A stretch of DNA of 39,485 bases from an uncultured Synechococcaceae cyanobacterium (GCA_902537395.1 CACBBE010000009.1:1-39485), one strand, 5' to 3'. Shown: positions 1 through 9,467, numbered from the stretch's first letter. Numbers and translations: made by a program. Notes: generated by a model not told the origin, from the letters alone.

Positions 1-180
1 AAACCCCAGGCCAATATCTGTTGCCGATAATCCTAGGTTATTAAAAATAAGTGATGTTAAATAAATAACACCTCCTGCTCCAAATGCAGCGTAAAATCTT
101 ATCTTGGTTATTAACCTTAAATGATATGGAAATTGAATCCACCAATTTTTGCTAATTTGTAAACTATTTGGACTAATCAC
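1..180 (-). CDS. MFS-type transporter, N-terminal fragment (cut by window start)
   Basis: An open minus-strand frame begins at a GTG (178-180) and runs off the left edge, giving 60 visible residues. They read as a short polar N-terminus with a WW pair, a basic loop (HLRLITKIR) and then a hydrophobic helix rich in G, A, I and L. This is how bacterial major facilitator proteins begin. An in-frame stop lies a few codons upstream and no ATG is present, so GTG is the best start. The start codon is 2 bases from that of the divergent hydrolase. Substrate cannot be inferred, and family assignment from 60 residues is tentative. Confidence 0.55.
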   Translation of the reverse strand, partial: MISPNSLQISKNWWIQFPYHLRLITKIRFYAAFGAGGVIYLTSLIFNNLGLSATDIGLGF

Positions 181-182
181 TA

Positions 183-1733
183 GTGAAATACTTTTTTATA
201 ATTTTTTTTAGTTTTTGTAGTTTATTTTTTAATAATGGTTTAAAGGCTGCTGAAAAAATAAATATTAAGTTTGAAGAGATGGAAATCCCTCTTACTATAG
301 AACAATTATCAAAATTAGAAAAATACAAAGATAATTCAACAGAATTAATAAATTGGTTAAAAAAAAATGGATTTATAAGAGTCTTTGAATTATCAAAATT
401 TTTAGAATTTCCAATTTTCAAAGAAGAGGGATTAAGTAGAGAAATATTAAGAAGTTGGACAGGTCGTAAAATTCTTACAGAATTAAGCAAAAGCATTAAA
501 GTTCCAAATGACAATAATGGAACAGAAATTTATAACACTATAGAAAATTTATTAGATCAAAACAAAGAAGTTTCAACTTTAGACATCATAAAGGCATTAC
601 CATCAGAAGAAATTTCACTAGATATTGATAATTTAATTTTAATAATTGCATCTTGGAAAAATGAATTAACAATGCAACAAGAACTTTTATCCAAATTAAA
701 TAAACTTGAAAGAACGAACCAAAATTCCTTTAAAAATACTGAAACAAAATCAACTCAAGATTTAATAAAAATTGTTAAGAAAATTTATGCTCCTCACCGA
801 GTGAAACCTTTAGAAATTGAAATATGGAAAAGCAATAAAACTTATAAAGATAAAGAACTGATAATTTTTATGCCAGGACTTGGAGGCGAAATTAATAATT
901 TCAAATGGATAGGCAACGAATTTGCTAAAAGAGGTTGGCCAATATTATTCATAGATCATAGAGGGAGTAATTTAGAATCATTTAAAGAAATACTCGAAGG
1001 TAAGGAAACAATACCAGGAGGTGCAGACTTTTTCTTATATAGAATTAAAGATTTAGATGCTGTATTAAAAGTTCATGAAAATGGAGAATTTGATTTACCT
1101 AATAATTCTTATATTTTAATGGGTCATTCACTCGGTGCTTTAATAGCACTTTTATATGAAGGCAATAAACCTTCTGATCAATTAGAGGTAAAATGTGATT
1201 CGGCATTAGAAGACTTTGCGGTAACAAATTTATCTAAATTACTTCAATGTCAGTTGAGCGAAATACCATTCCCTAAGAAAAATAACACTAATAAGGCCAG
1301 TGCGATTATAGGTTTTAATTCATTTGGGAGTTTAGTATGGCCAACCGAAAATAGTACAGGCATTAAAACACCAACTCTTCTAATAGGTGGTACGTATGAC
1401 CTTATTACACCATTAATTAATGAACAATTTAGAGTTTTTTCTGCTTTAAATAATCCACTAAATAGATTTCTAATTATTGAGGGAGCAAGTCATTTTTCTC
1501 CAATAAGAATTAATAAAAGCAATGAAGAAAATAATGACGTCTTCAAAATAGGTGAATCTTTTATTGGTTCAGAGCCAATATTAGTACAAGAATTATCTAC
1601 GAAATTCATAGTAGGATTTTTAAAAAATATTAAAGAACAAAAGACCCCTACTGTAGTTAAAAACCAAAGATTTTTGGGACTTAATTTCCATCTTTTAGAT
1701 CTTGAAACAATAAAAGAAATTTCCGGAAATTAA
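183..1733 (+). CDS. Secreted alpha/beta hydrolase with cyanobacterial DUF1400-type N-terminal region
   Basis: The 516-residue protein starts at GTG with a typical Sec signal (MKYFF, hydrophobic run, then GLKAAEK, cleavage probably after AA). This supports the start, because the next Met would remove the signal. Residues about 24-170 are a helical region like that preceding hydrolase domains in cyanobacterial DUF1400 proteins. The hydrolase core follows: an oxyanion-type MPGLGG segment near 230, the nucleophile elbow GHSLG with Ser316, Asp406 (GGTYDLITP) and His437 (GASHFS). A full Ser-Asp-His triad is therefore present. It probably acts in the periplasm or lumen as an esterase or lipase-like enzyme; the substrate is unknown. 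Its stop codon overlaps that of the convergent permease. Confidence 0.8.
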   Translation: MKYFFIIFFSFCSLFFNNGLKAAEKINIKFEEMEIPLTIEQLSKLEKYKDNSTELINWLKKNGFIRVFELSKFLEFPIFKEEGLSREILRSWTGRKILTELSKSIKVPNDNNGTEIYNTIENLLDQNKEVSTLDIIKALPSEEISLDIDNLILIIASWKNELTMQQELLSKLNKLERTNQNSFKNTETKSTQDLIKIVKKIYAPHRVKPLEIEIWKSNKTYKDKELIIFMPGLGGEINNFKWIGNEFAKRGWPILFIDHRGSNLESFKEILEGKETIPGGADFFLYRIKDLDAVLKVHENGEFDLPNNSYILMGHSLGALIALLYEGNKPSDQLEVKCDSALEDFAVTNLSKLLQCQLSEIPFPKKNNTNKASAIIGFNSFGSLVWPTENSTGIKTPTLLIGGTYDLITPLINEQFRVFSALNNPLNRFLIIEGASHFSPIRINKSNEENNDVFKIGESFIGSEPILVQELSTKFIVGFLKNIKEQKTPTVVKNQRFLGLNFHLLDLETIKEISGN

Positions 1734-2752
1734 TACTCTATTCGTGGATCTAAATATGCGATTAAAATATCTACGAAAAGATTTAAAGAGACAATGAGGA
1801 TAGAGGTAAAAATTACAATTCCTTGTACCAAGGTATAATCTCTTTGAGAAATAGCTTCATGTAATCTTAAAGCTATACCAGGCCATGAAAAAGTTACCTC
1901 GAACAATAAAGCACCTCCTGCTAATGAGGCCATAGTTAAGCCAGAAATAGTGACTATTGGCAATAGAGCATTAGGCAATGCATGGTTTAAAAAGATTTTT
2001 TTCCTTGATATTCCTCTACATATAGCAGCATTTACATAATCACTTTTTAATGTCTTATCCAAATTTACTCTTAATGAGCGACTGAATATACCACTTAATA
2101 AAAAGCCTAGGGTAATCGAAGGAAGTGCGAGATGATAAAGACTATCTTTCAAGGCAATAATATCATTTGAAAGAATACTATCTAAAATTAGAAACCCTGT
2201 AATTTGAGGTTGTTGCTGAAATATTGGAAATCTTCCCCCAATTGGGGAAATATTAAAAAATACAGAAAATAATAATTGCGCTAACATTGCGCCCCAAAAA
2301 GGAGGTATAGCATATGTGGCAATTCCTAATATTCTCGAAATATAATCTGTTTTTTTACCTCTATTTCTTAAGCCAAGTAATCCCAATGGGAATCCTATTA
2401 GAGTGGCACTTAATATTGAAAAGAATCCAAGCTCAAGACTTGCAGGCAATGACCTAAGAATAATATTGAGAACTGGTTCTTGGGTACTAAGAGATTGGCC
2501 AAAATCTAAATGTAGTAGATTTTTAATATATAAAAAATATTGACTTATTAAAGGTTCATTTAGCCCCAATTTATTTCTTAGAAATTCCCTTGAAACCTCA
2601 TCGGCGCCAGATCCAAGTATGGCATCCACAGGATCTCCCGGAGCAACTCTCAGTAAAATAAATACTAATGAAGAAATTATCCATAACATTATTGGTATTA
2701 ATGAAATTTTTAATAAGGAATAATTTAGTATTTTATTTAAATTTCTACTCAT
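1730..2752 (-). CDS. Peptide/nickel-type ABC transporter permease (DppB family)
   Basis: About 340 residues with six predicted membrane helices. The family signatures are the N-terminal LLRVAPGDPVD segment after the first helix and the C-terminal EAA-type loop (HALPNALLPIV ... GGALLFE). I place the start at the ATG 2750-2752, which overlaps the stop of the upstream binding-protein gene by 8 bases and suggests translational coupling. A GTG at 2768-2770 would add six residues. The partner is the adjacent substrate-binding lipoprotein. No DppC-type second permease or ATPase gene lies beside it, so these would have to come from elsewhere in the genome. The cargo (peptide, nickel or other) cannot be told from sequence. 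Confidence 0.85.
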   Translation of the reverse strand: MSRNLNKILNYSLLKISLIPIMLWIISSLVFILLRVAPGDPVDAILGSGADEVSREFLRNKLGLNEPLISQYFLYIKNLLHLDFGQSLSTQEPVLNIILRSLPASLELGFFSILSATLIGFPLGLLGLRNRGKKTDYISRILGIATYAIPPFWGAMLAQLLFSVFFNISPIGGRFPIFQQQPQITGFLILDSILSNDIIALKDSLYHLALPSITLGFLLSGIFSRSLRVNLDKTLKSDYVNAAICRGISRKKIFLNHALPNALLPIVTISGLTMASLAGGALLFEVTFSWPGIALRLHEAISQRDYTLVQGIVIFTSILIVSLNLFVDILIAYLDPRIEY

Positions 2753-4316
2753 CAATAAACTTAAGATCACTCAATGAAATTATTCCTGCACCATTAAAAA
2801 TTGGTTTTGATATTTTATTTTGAGACCATGCTTTTTGAGAGGATATCCAAATAGGAATATAAGGAATTGAATTTGCTGCTATTTTTTCAATTTCAACAAG
2901 TTTTTCTAATCTGCTAATTCCACTTATTTTTTCACTCTCAAGAAATAAACTTTCCACTTTATTAGATCCCCAAAAACTACCGCTGTAAACTGATTCTCCT
3001 TTTTTACATATGCCATCAACTATTTCATTGCAACTTAAAAGAGGAGTGAGATAGGCTTCTGGATCTGAATAAGCTCCAGTCCAATCGAGAATAACTGCTG
3101 TGTAAATTCCTAAACTTAGATTCTTATAAATAGTTGTAGATTCAACCCCATTGAGTTCAATATCAATACAATCTTTCAAAGAATTTTTAATTTCTTCCTG
3201 CCATGTCAAAGCAATAAGCTTATCAGCTGGTACATTGGATCTATAAGTAAGAGGTATATTAAGAATATTTCCATTACAGTAATTTTCCTTTTGTAATAAC
3301 CTTCTCGCTTCTAAATAATCATATTTAGGCCACAGTTCTTGATTATCTTTTTTTAATATCGGAGGGATAATTGATCTAGATGGCTTCCTTAATCCATAAC
3401 TTACTTTCTCACTAATTAATTTTCTATTAAGACTTTTTGCCAAAGCCAGTCTTAAATTAAGATTACTTAAGGGATAAGAACTAGTTTTAAGGCTTATAAA
3501 ACTTAATTCAGTGAAAGGGCTATCACCTTCTTTAAACTGTTTATTTTTACTTAAATTATTTAGACTTTTTCTCTGACTATCATCAATTGAATTTGATAAG
3601 AGCACGTCAATTTGTTTACTTTTTAAAGCTCCAAAAAGTGAAGATGAATTTGAATATCCCACAAAATTAATGCCCTTATTTAGGGAATTTTTACCCCAAT
3701 AATTCAAATTTGGAGCAATTGATTGGACTTCATTAGAAAAGCTGGTCAGCACATACTTGCCAGTACCAACGAATTTGTCATTTAGAAACTTATCAGTATA
3801 TTCTTTGTAAAACGTAGGAGATATTGGAGTTAAATTTATTGATGTAAGTAAACCATTTAAAGAACTTGATGGTTTATTCAAATTTATTATGACTGAATAT
3901 TCACTTGGCGTTTCTATTGATTTAATCTTATTTCCTAAAATATAATTCATCGTTCCAATTCTTTTGAATCTATCAAAAGTAAACTTTATTGCATTTGAGT
4001 TAAATGAAGTTCCATCGTGAAAAAAAACATTTTTTCTTAAATTGATAGTTATTTGAAGTCTATCCTTTGAAATAATTGGCATCCCCGAGGCCAATTCAGG
4101 TATTAATTCTCCGTTAGAATTTAATTCATATAACGTGTCTCCCAAAGAACTGATAAGTTGAATTGCTTTAAGAGTATTAGCTCTAGCTGGATCTAAAGAT
4201 TCAATTTTTCCAGAACTTGCTACTGTGATTTTTTTAGATATTCTTTTTGAGCCGCAAGAATTCTGTAAAATAGAAATTAAAATAATAAATAATGATAAAA
4301 AAAAATTTTTTTTCAT
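2745..4316 (-). CDS. Extracellular solute-binding protein, family 5 (peptide/nickel type), lipoprotein
   Basis: 523 residues. The N-terminus MKKNFFLSLFIILIS...NSCGSK is a signal peptide ending in a Cys at about residue 21. The lipobox is weak, with Leu one place further from the Cys than usual, but a lipid anchor is plausible. SBP_bac_5 hallmarks follow: SLDPARANT, the LAxGMP region after LxPELA, and the LRKNVFFHDGTSFN motif with FTFDR near residues 95-120. Late segments such as DWTGAYSDPEAYL match the domain that closes over peptide ligands. It would deliver ligand to the DppB-like permease, whose start codon it overlaps. The gap to the upstream small gene is 17 bases, so it likely belongs to the same transcript. 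Confidence 0.88.
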   Translation of the reverse strand: MKKNFFLSLFIILISILQNSCGSKRISKKITVASSGKIESLDPARANTLKAIQLISSLGDTLYELNSNGELIPELASGMPIISKDRLQITINLRKNVFFHDGTSFNSNAIKFTFDRFKRIGTMNYILGNKIKSIETPSEYSVIINLNKPSSSLNGLLTSINLTPISPTFYKEYTDKFLNDKFVGTGKYVLTSFSNEVQSIAPNLNYWGKNSLNKGINFVGYSNSSSLFGALKSKQIDVLLSNSIDDSQRKSLNNLSKNKQFKEGDSPFTELSFISLKTSSYPLSNLNLRLALAKSLNRKLISEKVSYGLRKPSRSIIPPILKKDNQELWPKYDYLEARRLLQKENYCNGNILNIPLTYRSNVPADKLIALTWQEEIKNSLKDCIDIELNGVESTTIYKNLSLGIYTAVILDWTGAYSDPEAYLTPLLSCNEIVDGICKKGESVYSGSFWGSNKVESLFLESEKISGISRLEKLVEIEKIAANSIPYIPIWISSQKAWSQNKISKPIFNGAGIISLSDLKFIDE

Positions 4317-4333
4317 ATTTCTCTAGTTCTTAC

Positions 4334-4585
4334 TTATTCTGAAGAATTATTTGAACAAAAAATTTGTAAGGTTATTTGACTTATTTCTAAAGCAAATGTT
4401 TTATTAGAATTACAGGCAAAAGGCCACTCCCTCACCCAACAAATTTCTTTATGTATATTTATACCAATTATTTGAAAAGTCTTATTACTATTTTTAATTT
4501 TTACACAAGCACCTTTATAAAGTTTTTCAGAACAAATTAAATTATTATTTTCATTTTTATTGTCTAATAGTTTTGAATGAATCAT
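4334..4585 (-). CDS. Small conserved-looking orphan protein with Cys and Trp
   Basis: An 83-codon frame from ATG 4583-4585; a TTG at 4601-4603 would add six residues. I do not recognise a named family. The protein has five Cys residues and a central ICWVREWPF segment. No signal peptide or membrane helix is visible. The middle section (GACVKIKN, then TFQIIGIN, then CWVREWPF) alternates like short beta strands, as in a small barrel, but this is inference. It sits between hom and the binding-protein gene with 17 bases to the latter. Its composition matches its neighbours, so it is probably real; its role is unknown. Confidence 0.6.
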   Translation of the reverse strand: MIHSKLLDNKNENNNLICSEKLYKGACVKIKNSNKTFQIIGINIHKEICWVREWPFACNSNKTFALEISQITLQIFCSNNSSE

Positions 4586-4656
4586 TAAGGTACTAAAAAC
4601 CAAACAGTTACTTTCTTTGGTTTACCAAGCTATAAAGAAATTTGCAAACTATTTTT

Positions 4657-5958
4657 TTAAATACAACTTAATTGACTTGCAATAATTTTGACTTCATTAA
4701 GCGAATTTATTTCATCTTTCGATTTTTCAAAATCCCCATTATTCACCTCATGAGTAATAACAACAATTTCAGCTTTGTCCTCACTTGCATCTAGTTGAAC
4801 AATTGATTCGATTGATACTTTATTCTTTCCAAAAATATCTCCAATCTTTCCTATTACACCAGGACTATCAAGACAAATAATCCTAAGGTAATTTTTTTTA
4901 TTTATTTGTGAAGATTCTATGATATGGCAGTTTCTCCAGAAATCAAAAGATAATAGTGGATCGATTAAATTATTATTTTTTACTGAGGCGGCATGCAGAT
5001 TTAATATATCTGATACTACTGATGCAGCAGTTGGGCCACTCCCTGCACCTGGACCATATAACATTATCTCTCCAAGAGGATCAGCCTCTATCAATAAGGC
5101 ATTGTTAACCCCCTTAACTGTTGCTAATGGATGAGATTTTGGGATCAAAGAAGGTCCTACCCAAATATTCAAAGCAAGTGAATCATTATTATTAATTTGT
5201 TTCCTTTCGGAGAATGCTAAAAGTTTTATTTCAAATCCCAATTTATTGGCATAATCGATGTCCTTGAGATTAATTTTACTAATGCCCTCAGTATGTATAT
5301 ACTCTCTTTTGATTTTCCCTCCAAATGCAAGTTCACTAAGAATTGAAATTTTATCAGCAGCATCATGGCCCTCAACATCTGCAGTTGGATCAAATTCTGC
5401 ATACCCAAGACTTTGGGCCAATTTTAAGGTTTCCTTGTAATCAGCTTTTTCATTTGTCATCTTTGAAAGAATAAAATTTGTTGTGCCATTTATTATCCCA
5501 ACCATTTTTTTTATACTATTACTTTTCAATGATCTTTTTAATGGTTCAATAATAGGAATGCCCCCGCAAACTGCTGCCTCTGACAATATGTAAACTCCCT
5601 CTTTAGAAGCAGATTTATATATTTCTTCTCCATATCTTGCAATGACTGCTTTATTTGCTGTAACAACAGATTTTCCTAATTTTAATGATTGCAGAATAAT
5701 ATCCTTCGCTAAGTCAACTCCACCCATTACCTCAACAATTACATCTATAGAAGGGTCATTAATTAATTTAAATGGATCATTAGTCAATAATTTATTATCT
5801 ATCTCAATATCCCTTTTTTTATTAAGATCTTTAACTGCTATTTTTATAATTTCTATTTCTTTTAGAATTGGATGTGTATCAACTTCAGAACTTAATATTT
5901 TATAAATTCCTGAACCTACAGTTCCAAAACCTACAATACCAATTTTGCATTTTCTCAT
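4657..5958 (-). CDS. hom: Homoserine dehydrogenase
   Basis: 433 residues, the normal length for the ACT-containing monofunctional enzyme. It reduces aspartate semialdehyde to homoserine with NAD(P)H, the branch point to threonine and methionine. The nucleotide-binding loop is GFGTVG (10-15). The catalytic region NGTTNFIL ... YAEFDPTADVEGHDAADK contains Glu188 and the catalytic Lys203. An ACT domain lies at about 350-430 (LRIICLDSPGVIGKIG ...), the usual site for threonine feedback inhibition. The ATG start is unambiguous. It lies 38 bases downstream of sufE in the chlI-to-permease run. Confidence 0.97.
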   Translation of the reverse strand: MRKCKIGIVGFGTVGSGIYKILSSEVDTHPILKEIEIIKIAVKDLNKKRDIEIDNKLLTNDPFKLINDPSIDVIVEVMGGVDLAKDIILQSLKLGKSVVTANKAVIARYGEEIYKSASKEGVYILSEAAVCGGIPIIEPLKRSLKSNSIKKMVGIINGTTNFILSKMTNEKADYKETLKLAQSLGYAEFDPTADVEGHDAADKISILSELAFGGKIKREYIHTEGISKINLKDIDYANKLGFEIKLLAFSERKQINNNDSLALNIWVGPSLIPKSHPLATVKGVNNALLIEADPLGEIMLYGPGAGSGPTAASVVSDILNLHAASVKNNNLIDPLLSFDFWRNCHIIESSQINKKNYLRIICLDSPGVIGKIGDIFGKNKVSIESIVQLDASEDKAEIVVITHEVNNGDFEKSKDEINSLNEVKIIASQLSCI

Positions 5959-5996
5959 TTTTTATTTCTTTTAACTTTGAGTTTAATTTTATATTA

Positions 5997-6422
5997 TTAG
6001 ACCAACAAAAATTCATTTGCTTGAGACTGCATTTTCAACAAAATGTTTAAAAAGCCATTTGATCGTGATGGTGTTAAGCTTGCTTTCAAACCAGTATCTT
6101 CAATAAATCTCTTATCTATTTTAACAACCTCATTTGGTGTTAAATCATTTAAACCAGTAATTAAGAATGCTAATAAACCCTTGGTTATAAGGGCATCAGA
6201 ATATCCTTCCCAAAATAATTTACCGCCTTTAATATTTGCCTTAACAAAAACTTCTGAAACGCATCCCTTGACTTTATTTTCTTCAACAAGAATTTCACTT
6301 TCTGGTTGTTTCAATTTTTTGCCTAACCACAAAATGTATTCATATTTTCTTTTTGGATCTTCTGATTTCTTCAACTTTTCTACTAATTTTGATAAATTAT
6401 TGTATTTTTCCTGATTTTTCAT
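5997..6422 (-). CDS. sufE: SufE family sulfur-acceptor protein
   Basis: 141 residues, matching SufE length. SufE takes persulfide sulfur from the cysteine desulfurase SufS and passes it to the SufBCD scaffold for Fe-S cluster assembly. The acceptor Cys54 sits in the conserved VKGCVSEV loop, preceded by the YEYILWLGKKL helix typical of the family and followed by the beta segment around FWEGYSDALITKGLLAFL. ATG start. It lies 40 bases after the folate gene and 38 before hom, with no other suf gene nearby, so it is separate from any sufBCDS cluster. A cyanobacterial SufE can also serve as a CsdE-like activator; sequence alone does not separate these. Confidence 0.93.
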   Translation of the reverse strand: MKNQEKYNNLSKLVEKLKKSEDPKRKYEYILWLGKKLKQPESEILVEENKVKGCVSEVFVKANIKGGKLFWEGYSDALITKGLLAFLITGLNDLTPNEVVKIDKRFIEDTGLKASLTPSRSNGFLNILLKMQSQANEFLLV

Positions 6423-6462
6423 TTTTTTTAAACTATAAATTAATCATTTATTGAATCTTCTA

Positions 6463-7020
6463 TTATACAAATATTTCTTTTTCTGTGATAAAGCCTGATA
6501 AAGGAATATCCCACTCAGCTCTTGTTAATGGGATCTTACTTACACAATTAGAAGTTAATACTCCAATGCATGGAACATTTCTCCAATCATTATCTCCCCT
6601 TAATTTATCAAAATAACCTCCTCCATACCCTAATCTTGTTAAATTTTTATCAACGGAAAGACATGGTACAAATATCATGCTTATCTGCAAATGACTTAAT
6701 GGAGAAGAGTTATTTGGACTTAGTATCCCTTCAGAATCTTTGGTAAGAGGTTTTTCGTCCCATGGATAAAATAACAAATCTTTTTTATCTTTACATCTAG
6801 GCAAAGCTAAAGTAAATTTTTTCTTGAGACTTCTTATATCAACTTCATTTTTTAGAGGCCAATATATGGCTATAAAACCAATATTTTTATATCCCTTAAC
6901 AAATGAATCAACATATAATCTTACATTCTTTTCTACATTTTCTCTTTGATTGAGAAAAATCCCATCTCTTCGTTTTCTAAACGTATCCCTCTCTAATTTC
7001 TTATTTTCAAAGATCGTCAT
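6463..7020 (-). CDS. 5-formyltetrahydrofolate cyclo-ligase
   Basis: 185 residues, the normal size. The enzyme converts 5-formyl-THF to 5,10-methenyl-THF using ATP and so returns a dead-end folate to one-carbon metabolism. Diagnostic features are the basic N-terminus with RDTFRKRRDG, the IAIYWPLKNEVD strand near residue 52, and the glycine-rich RLGYGGGYFDKL motif near 128-140 that binds ATP and formyl-THF. The ATG start is 9 bases after the ruvC stop, consistent with co-transcription. folD, another one-carbon enzyme, is elsewhere in the window and not linked. Confidence 0.93.
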   Translation of the reverse strand: MTIFENKKLERDTFRKRRDGIFLNQRENVEKNVRLYVDSFVKGYKNIGFIAIYWPLKNEVDIRSLKKKFTLALPRCKDKKDLLFYPWDEKPLTKDSEGILSPNNSSPLSHLQISMIFVPCLSVDKNLTRLGYGGGYFDKLRGDNDWRNVPCIGVLTSNCVSKIPLTRAEWDIPLSGFITEKEIFV

Positions 7021-7029
7021 ATTAAATTT

Positions 7030-7503
7030 TCAATTAAAGCCATCTTCATTTAGTTTTGTGAGTGCTATAGCCAATGCATCTGCTGAATCATCAGGTTTTG
7101 GAGGTTTGTTAAGATTTAAGTTGTACATAACAGCATCAAGAATATCGTTCTTAGATGCCTTTCCAGACCCAGCAATTGTTAATTTTATCTGAGCGGGTGA
7201 ATACTCACTAACTTGAATTTTTTTAGAGGCCAATACCATCATAATCACCCCTCTGGCCTGCACCACGCTAATGGTAGTGCTTGACCTGTAAAAGAAAAAT
7301 TTTTCTACTGCCGCTGCAGTTGGGTTCCAATGATTTAATAATTCATTAAGGTCTTGGAATATCTCATAAAGTCTATCTTCTTCTTTTTTATCTTTACCTG
7401 TCTCAATAACACCACAATCTAATAATATCTTTCTTTCATTTTCTATCTCAATTATTCCATAACCAACTCTAGCCAATCCAGGATCAATCCCAATTATTCT
7501 CAC
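7030..7503 (-). CDS. ruvC: Crossover junction endodeoxyribonuclease RuvC
   Basis: 157 residues. RuvC cuts Holliday junctions together with RuvAB. The RNase H-like fold is clear: Asp7 in the opening [13 protein letters not shown] strand, the AVEKFFFY segment with the second acidic residue near 66-68, and the C-terminal acidic pair in SKNDILDAV and [14 protein letters not shown] start (7501-7503), because MRIIGIDPG is the standard beginning. It lies 5 bases downstream of the chlI stop, so it is almost certainly read from the chlI transcript, an odd pairing of pigment and repair functions that seems to reflect genome compaction. Confidence 0.95.
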   Translation of the reverse strand: MRIIGIDPGLARVGYGIIEIENERKILLDCGVIETGKDKKEEDRLYEIFQDLNELLNHWNPTAAAVEKFFFYRSSTTISVVQARGVIMMVLASKKIQVSEYSPAQIKLTIAGSGKASKNDILDAVMYNLNLNKPPKPDDSADALAIALTKLNEDGFN

Positions 7504-7508
7504 TGTTA

Positions 7509-8597
7509 TTAAGCTTCAGCAGACAATTGAAATTTTGAAAGATTTTCTTTTTCATCTAATTCAAATACTTTACAAAAAGCTTGAATAACTCTTTCACCCG
7601 AATCAACTTGTTCCAAGGGATCTTTTCTAAGTCTATGTCTTAAAGAACAAGAAATAACCCTTGCTATGTCATCTTCTTGCACTTCAGTTCTGCCTTCAAA
7701 TGCTGCAATCGCTCTTGCAGATCTATTTGTAACAATATCTCCACGTAACCCATCAACATCTAGTTCTCCGCAGATTGCAGAAATATTCAATCTTAAGTCA
7801 TCGTCCATTTGAACAGAATTTAATATTTCTTGTGCTTTAATAACTTTTTGTTGAAGTTCATCCTGTTGTTTCTCAACACTCAATGAAAACTCATCAGGAT
7901 TATCATCAAAAGAAGTTCTTTGATCAACTACTTGAACTCTTAATTCAGCATCTCTAACTGTTTTAACTTCAACACTCATTCCAAACCTGTCCAATAGTTG
8001 AGGCCTTAATTCACCTTCTTCTGGATTTCCTGAACCAATAAGGACAAACCTCGCAGGATGTCGAACTGAGACCCCCTCCCTTTCAACTGTATTCCATCCT
8101 GAAGCGGCCGAATCCAAAAGTACATCAACTAAATGATCATCAAGTAAATTCACTTCATCAACGTATAGTAAACCCCTATTAGCTTTAGCCAACAATCCAG
8201 GTTCAAATGCTTTAACGCCTTCACTCAAAGCCTTCTCAATATCAATGGTTCCACAAAGCCTATCTTCAGTAGCCCCTAAGGGCAAGTCAACCATAGGTAC
8301 TTGTTTTTGAATACTCTCTAAATTTTCTCCTTGAGTAATTTTTTCCAAAACTTCTTTACTTTGTAAATCAGGATCGACTAGTGAACTATTATATGGATCG
8401 TCTTTAACAACATCGATTGCAGGCAACAAATCAGCTAAAGCTCTGATTGTAGTAGATTTTCCAGTCCCTCTATCACCCATTATCATCACCCCTCCAATTC
8501 TTGGATCAATAACATTTAACAAGAGAGCCAATTTCATTTCTTCTTGACCAATTACTGCTGTAAAAGGAAAAACTCTTCTTTTCTTTGTTGTAGGCAC
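7509..8597 (-). CDS. chlI: Magnesium chelatase ATPase subunit I
   Basis: 362 residues. ChlI is the AAA+ motor that works with ChlD and ChlH to insert Mg2+ into protoporphyrin IX, the first committed chlorophyll step. Walker A is GDRGTGKS (41-48), Walker B is LLYVDEV (about 143-149), and the sensor-type [20 protein letters not shown] segment follows near 190. The C-terminal helical lid ends in [12 protein letters not shown]. The start is GTG 8595-8597, giving the usual [19 protein letters not shown]-terminus. It is the first gene after a 117-base gap, so the promoter for the chlI-ruvC-folate-sufE-hom run probably lies in 8598-8714. Confidence 0.97.
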   Translation of the reverse strand: MPTTKKRRVFPFTAVIGQEEMKLALLLNVIDPRIGGVMIMGDRGTGKSTTIRALADLLPAIDVVKDDPYNSSLVDPDLQSKEVLEKITQGENLESIQKQVPMVDLPLGATEDRLCGTIDIEKALSEGVKAFEPGLLAKANRGLLYVDEVNLLDDHLVDVLLDSAASGWNTVEREGVSVRHPARFVLIGSGNPEEGELRPQLLDRFGMSVEVKTVRDAELRVQVVDQRTSFDDNPDEFSLSVEKQQDELQQKVIKAQEILNSVQMDDDLRLNISAICGELDVDGLRGDIVTNRSARAIAAFEGRTEVQEDDIARVISCSLRHRLRKDPLEQVDSGERVIQAFCKVFELDEKENLSKFQLSAEA

Positions 8598-8714
8598 AGT
8601 TTTAGTTTTCTTAAATATTCAAATAATCAATAGATGCTACTTCAGAAAATGTTTTTAGTAAATATCCCTATCAAATTAAAACAAGAAGTGATTAATAACT
8701 AATCAAATTTATAC

Positions 8715-9467
8715 TTACTTATTTTTTTTTGAATTGTTCAAATACCAGTTTATTTGATGCACAATTCCTCTTAAAACATTTATTTCTTGCATTGATGTAT
8801 TTGCCTTCAAAATAAAATTCTTAAATTTACTGATTTTTGCCTTGGAGGTATGCTTCAAGAGATATCCAACTCGTAAAAGCATTTCCTCTATCTCCAAAAA
8901 TGTATCATGTACTTCTTTCGATGATGCCAAGTTAAAAACTTTTAATTCATTATTTAAATTTTTTTTAGAAGACTTATTTAATTCATACAAAACTATTGAA
9001 ACAGCGTGAGAAAGATTTAATGAAGGATTATTTTTAGAAGTTGGAATATTAAAAGTTTTATTTGCTAAAAGCAATTCACTGTTAGTTAAACCTCTATCTT
9101 CTCTCCCAAATATAATTGCTAAATTATTTATCTTTTTAAAGGTTAAAGACCAATCAAATATATCTTCAGAAGATACGAAAAATGAATCTTTATTTACATC
9201 AATCCTTCCACAAGATGCCAAAACCAAATCACAATCAGAAATTGCTTTTTGTAGATCATCAAAAATCCTACATAGTTTAAGAAATTTTTGACCTTTAAGA
9301 GCCATTTTTTTTGCTTCTAAAGAATATATGTCGCATTTAGGAGAAACAATTCTTAATTCATCAACTTCAAAATTACTACATAATCTAGCAACGCTACCTA
9401 CATTTAAAGGACCACTCGGTTCAACTAAAATTACCTTTAAATTAGAAAAATTTTTTCCCAAAATCAC
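8715..9467 (-). CDS. trmJ: SpoU/TrmH-family RNA 2'-O-methyltransferase (TrmJ-like)
   Basis: 250 residues with the three SpoU knot motifs in order: LVEPSGPLNVGSVARLC near 15-31, IIFGREDRGLTNSEL near 115-130, and NPSLNLSHAVSIVLYEL near 140-158. The group includes TrmJ, which methylates position 32 of some tRNAs, and similar rRNA enzymes; the exact substrate is not visible here. The C-terminal extension of about 80 residues is helical, as in TrmJ. The GTG start (9465-9467) overlaps the cytM stop by four bases (GTGA), so translation is probably coupled to cytM. Assignment to family is firm, to TrmJ itself less so. Confidence 0.88.
   Translation of the reverse strand: MILGKNFSNLKVILVEPSGPLNVGSVARLCSNFEVDELRIVSPKCDIYSLEAKKMALKGQKFLKLCRIFDDLQKAISDCDLVLASCGRIDVNKDSFFVSSEDIFDWSLTFKKINNLAIIFGREDRGLTNSELLLANKTFNIPTSKNNPSLNLSHAVSIVLYELNKSSKKNLNNELKVFNLASSKEVHDTFLEIEEMLLRVGYLLKHTSKAKISKFKNFILKANTSMQEINVLRGIVHQINWYLNNSKKNK

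Noticed and set aside
173..514. A minus-strand frame covering the start of the hydrolase gene.
   Set aside because: The plus strand carries a signal peptide and continuous hydrolase, and the minus frame would collide with the MFS start.
6043..6414. A 123-codon open frame on plus, antisense to sufE.
   Set aside because: It mirrors sufE almost exactly, has composition typical of an AT-rich shadow frame and no family resemblance.
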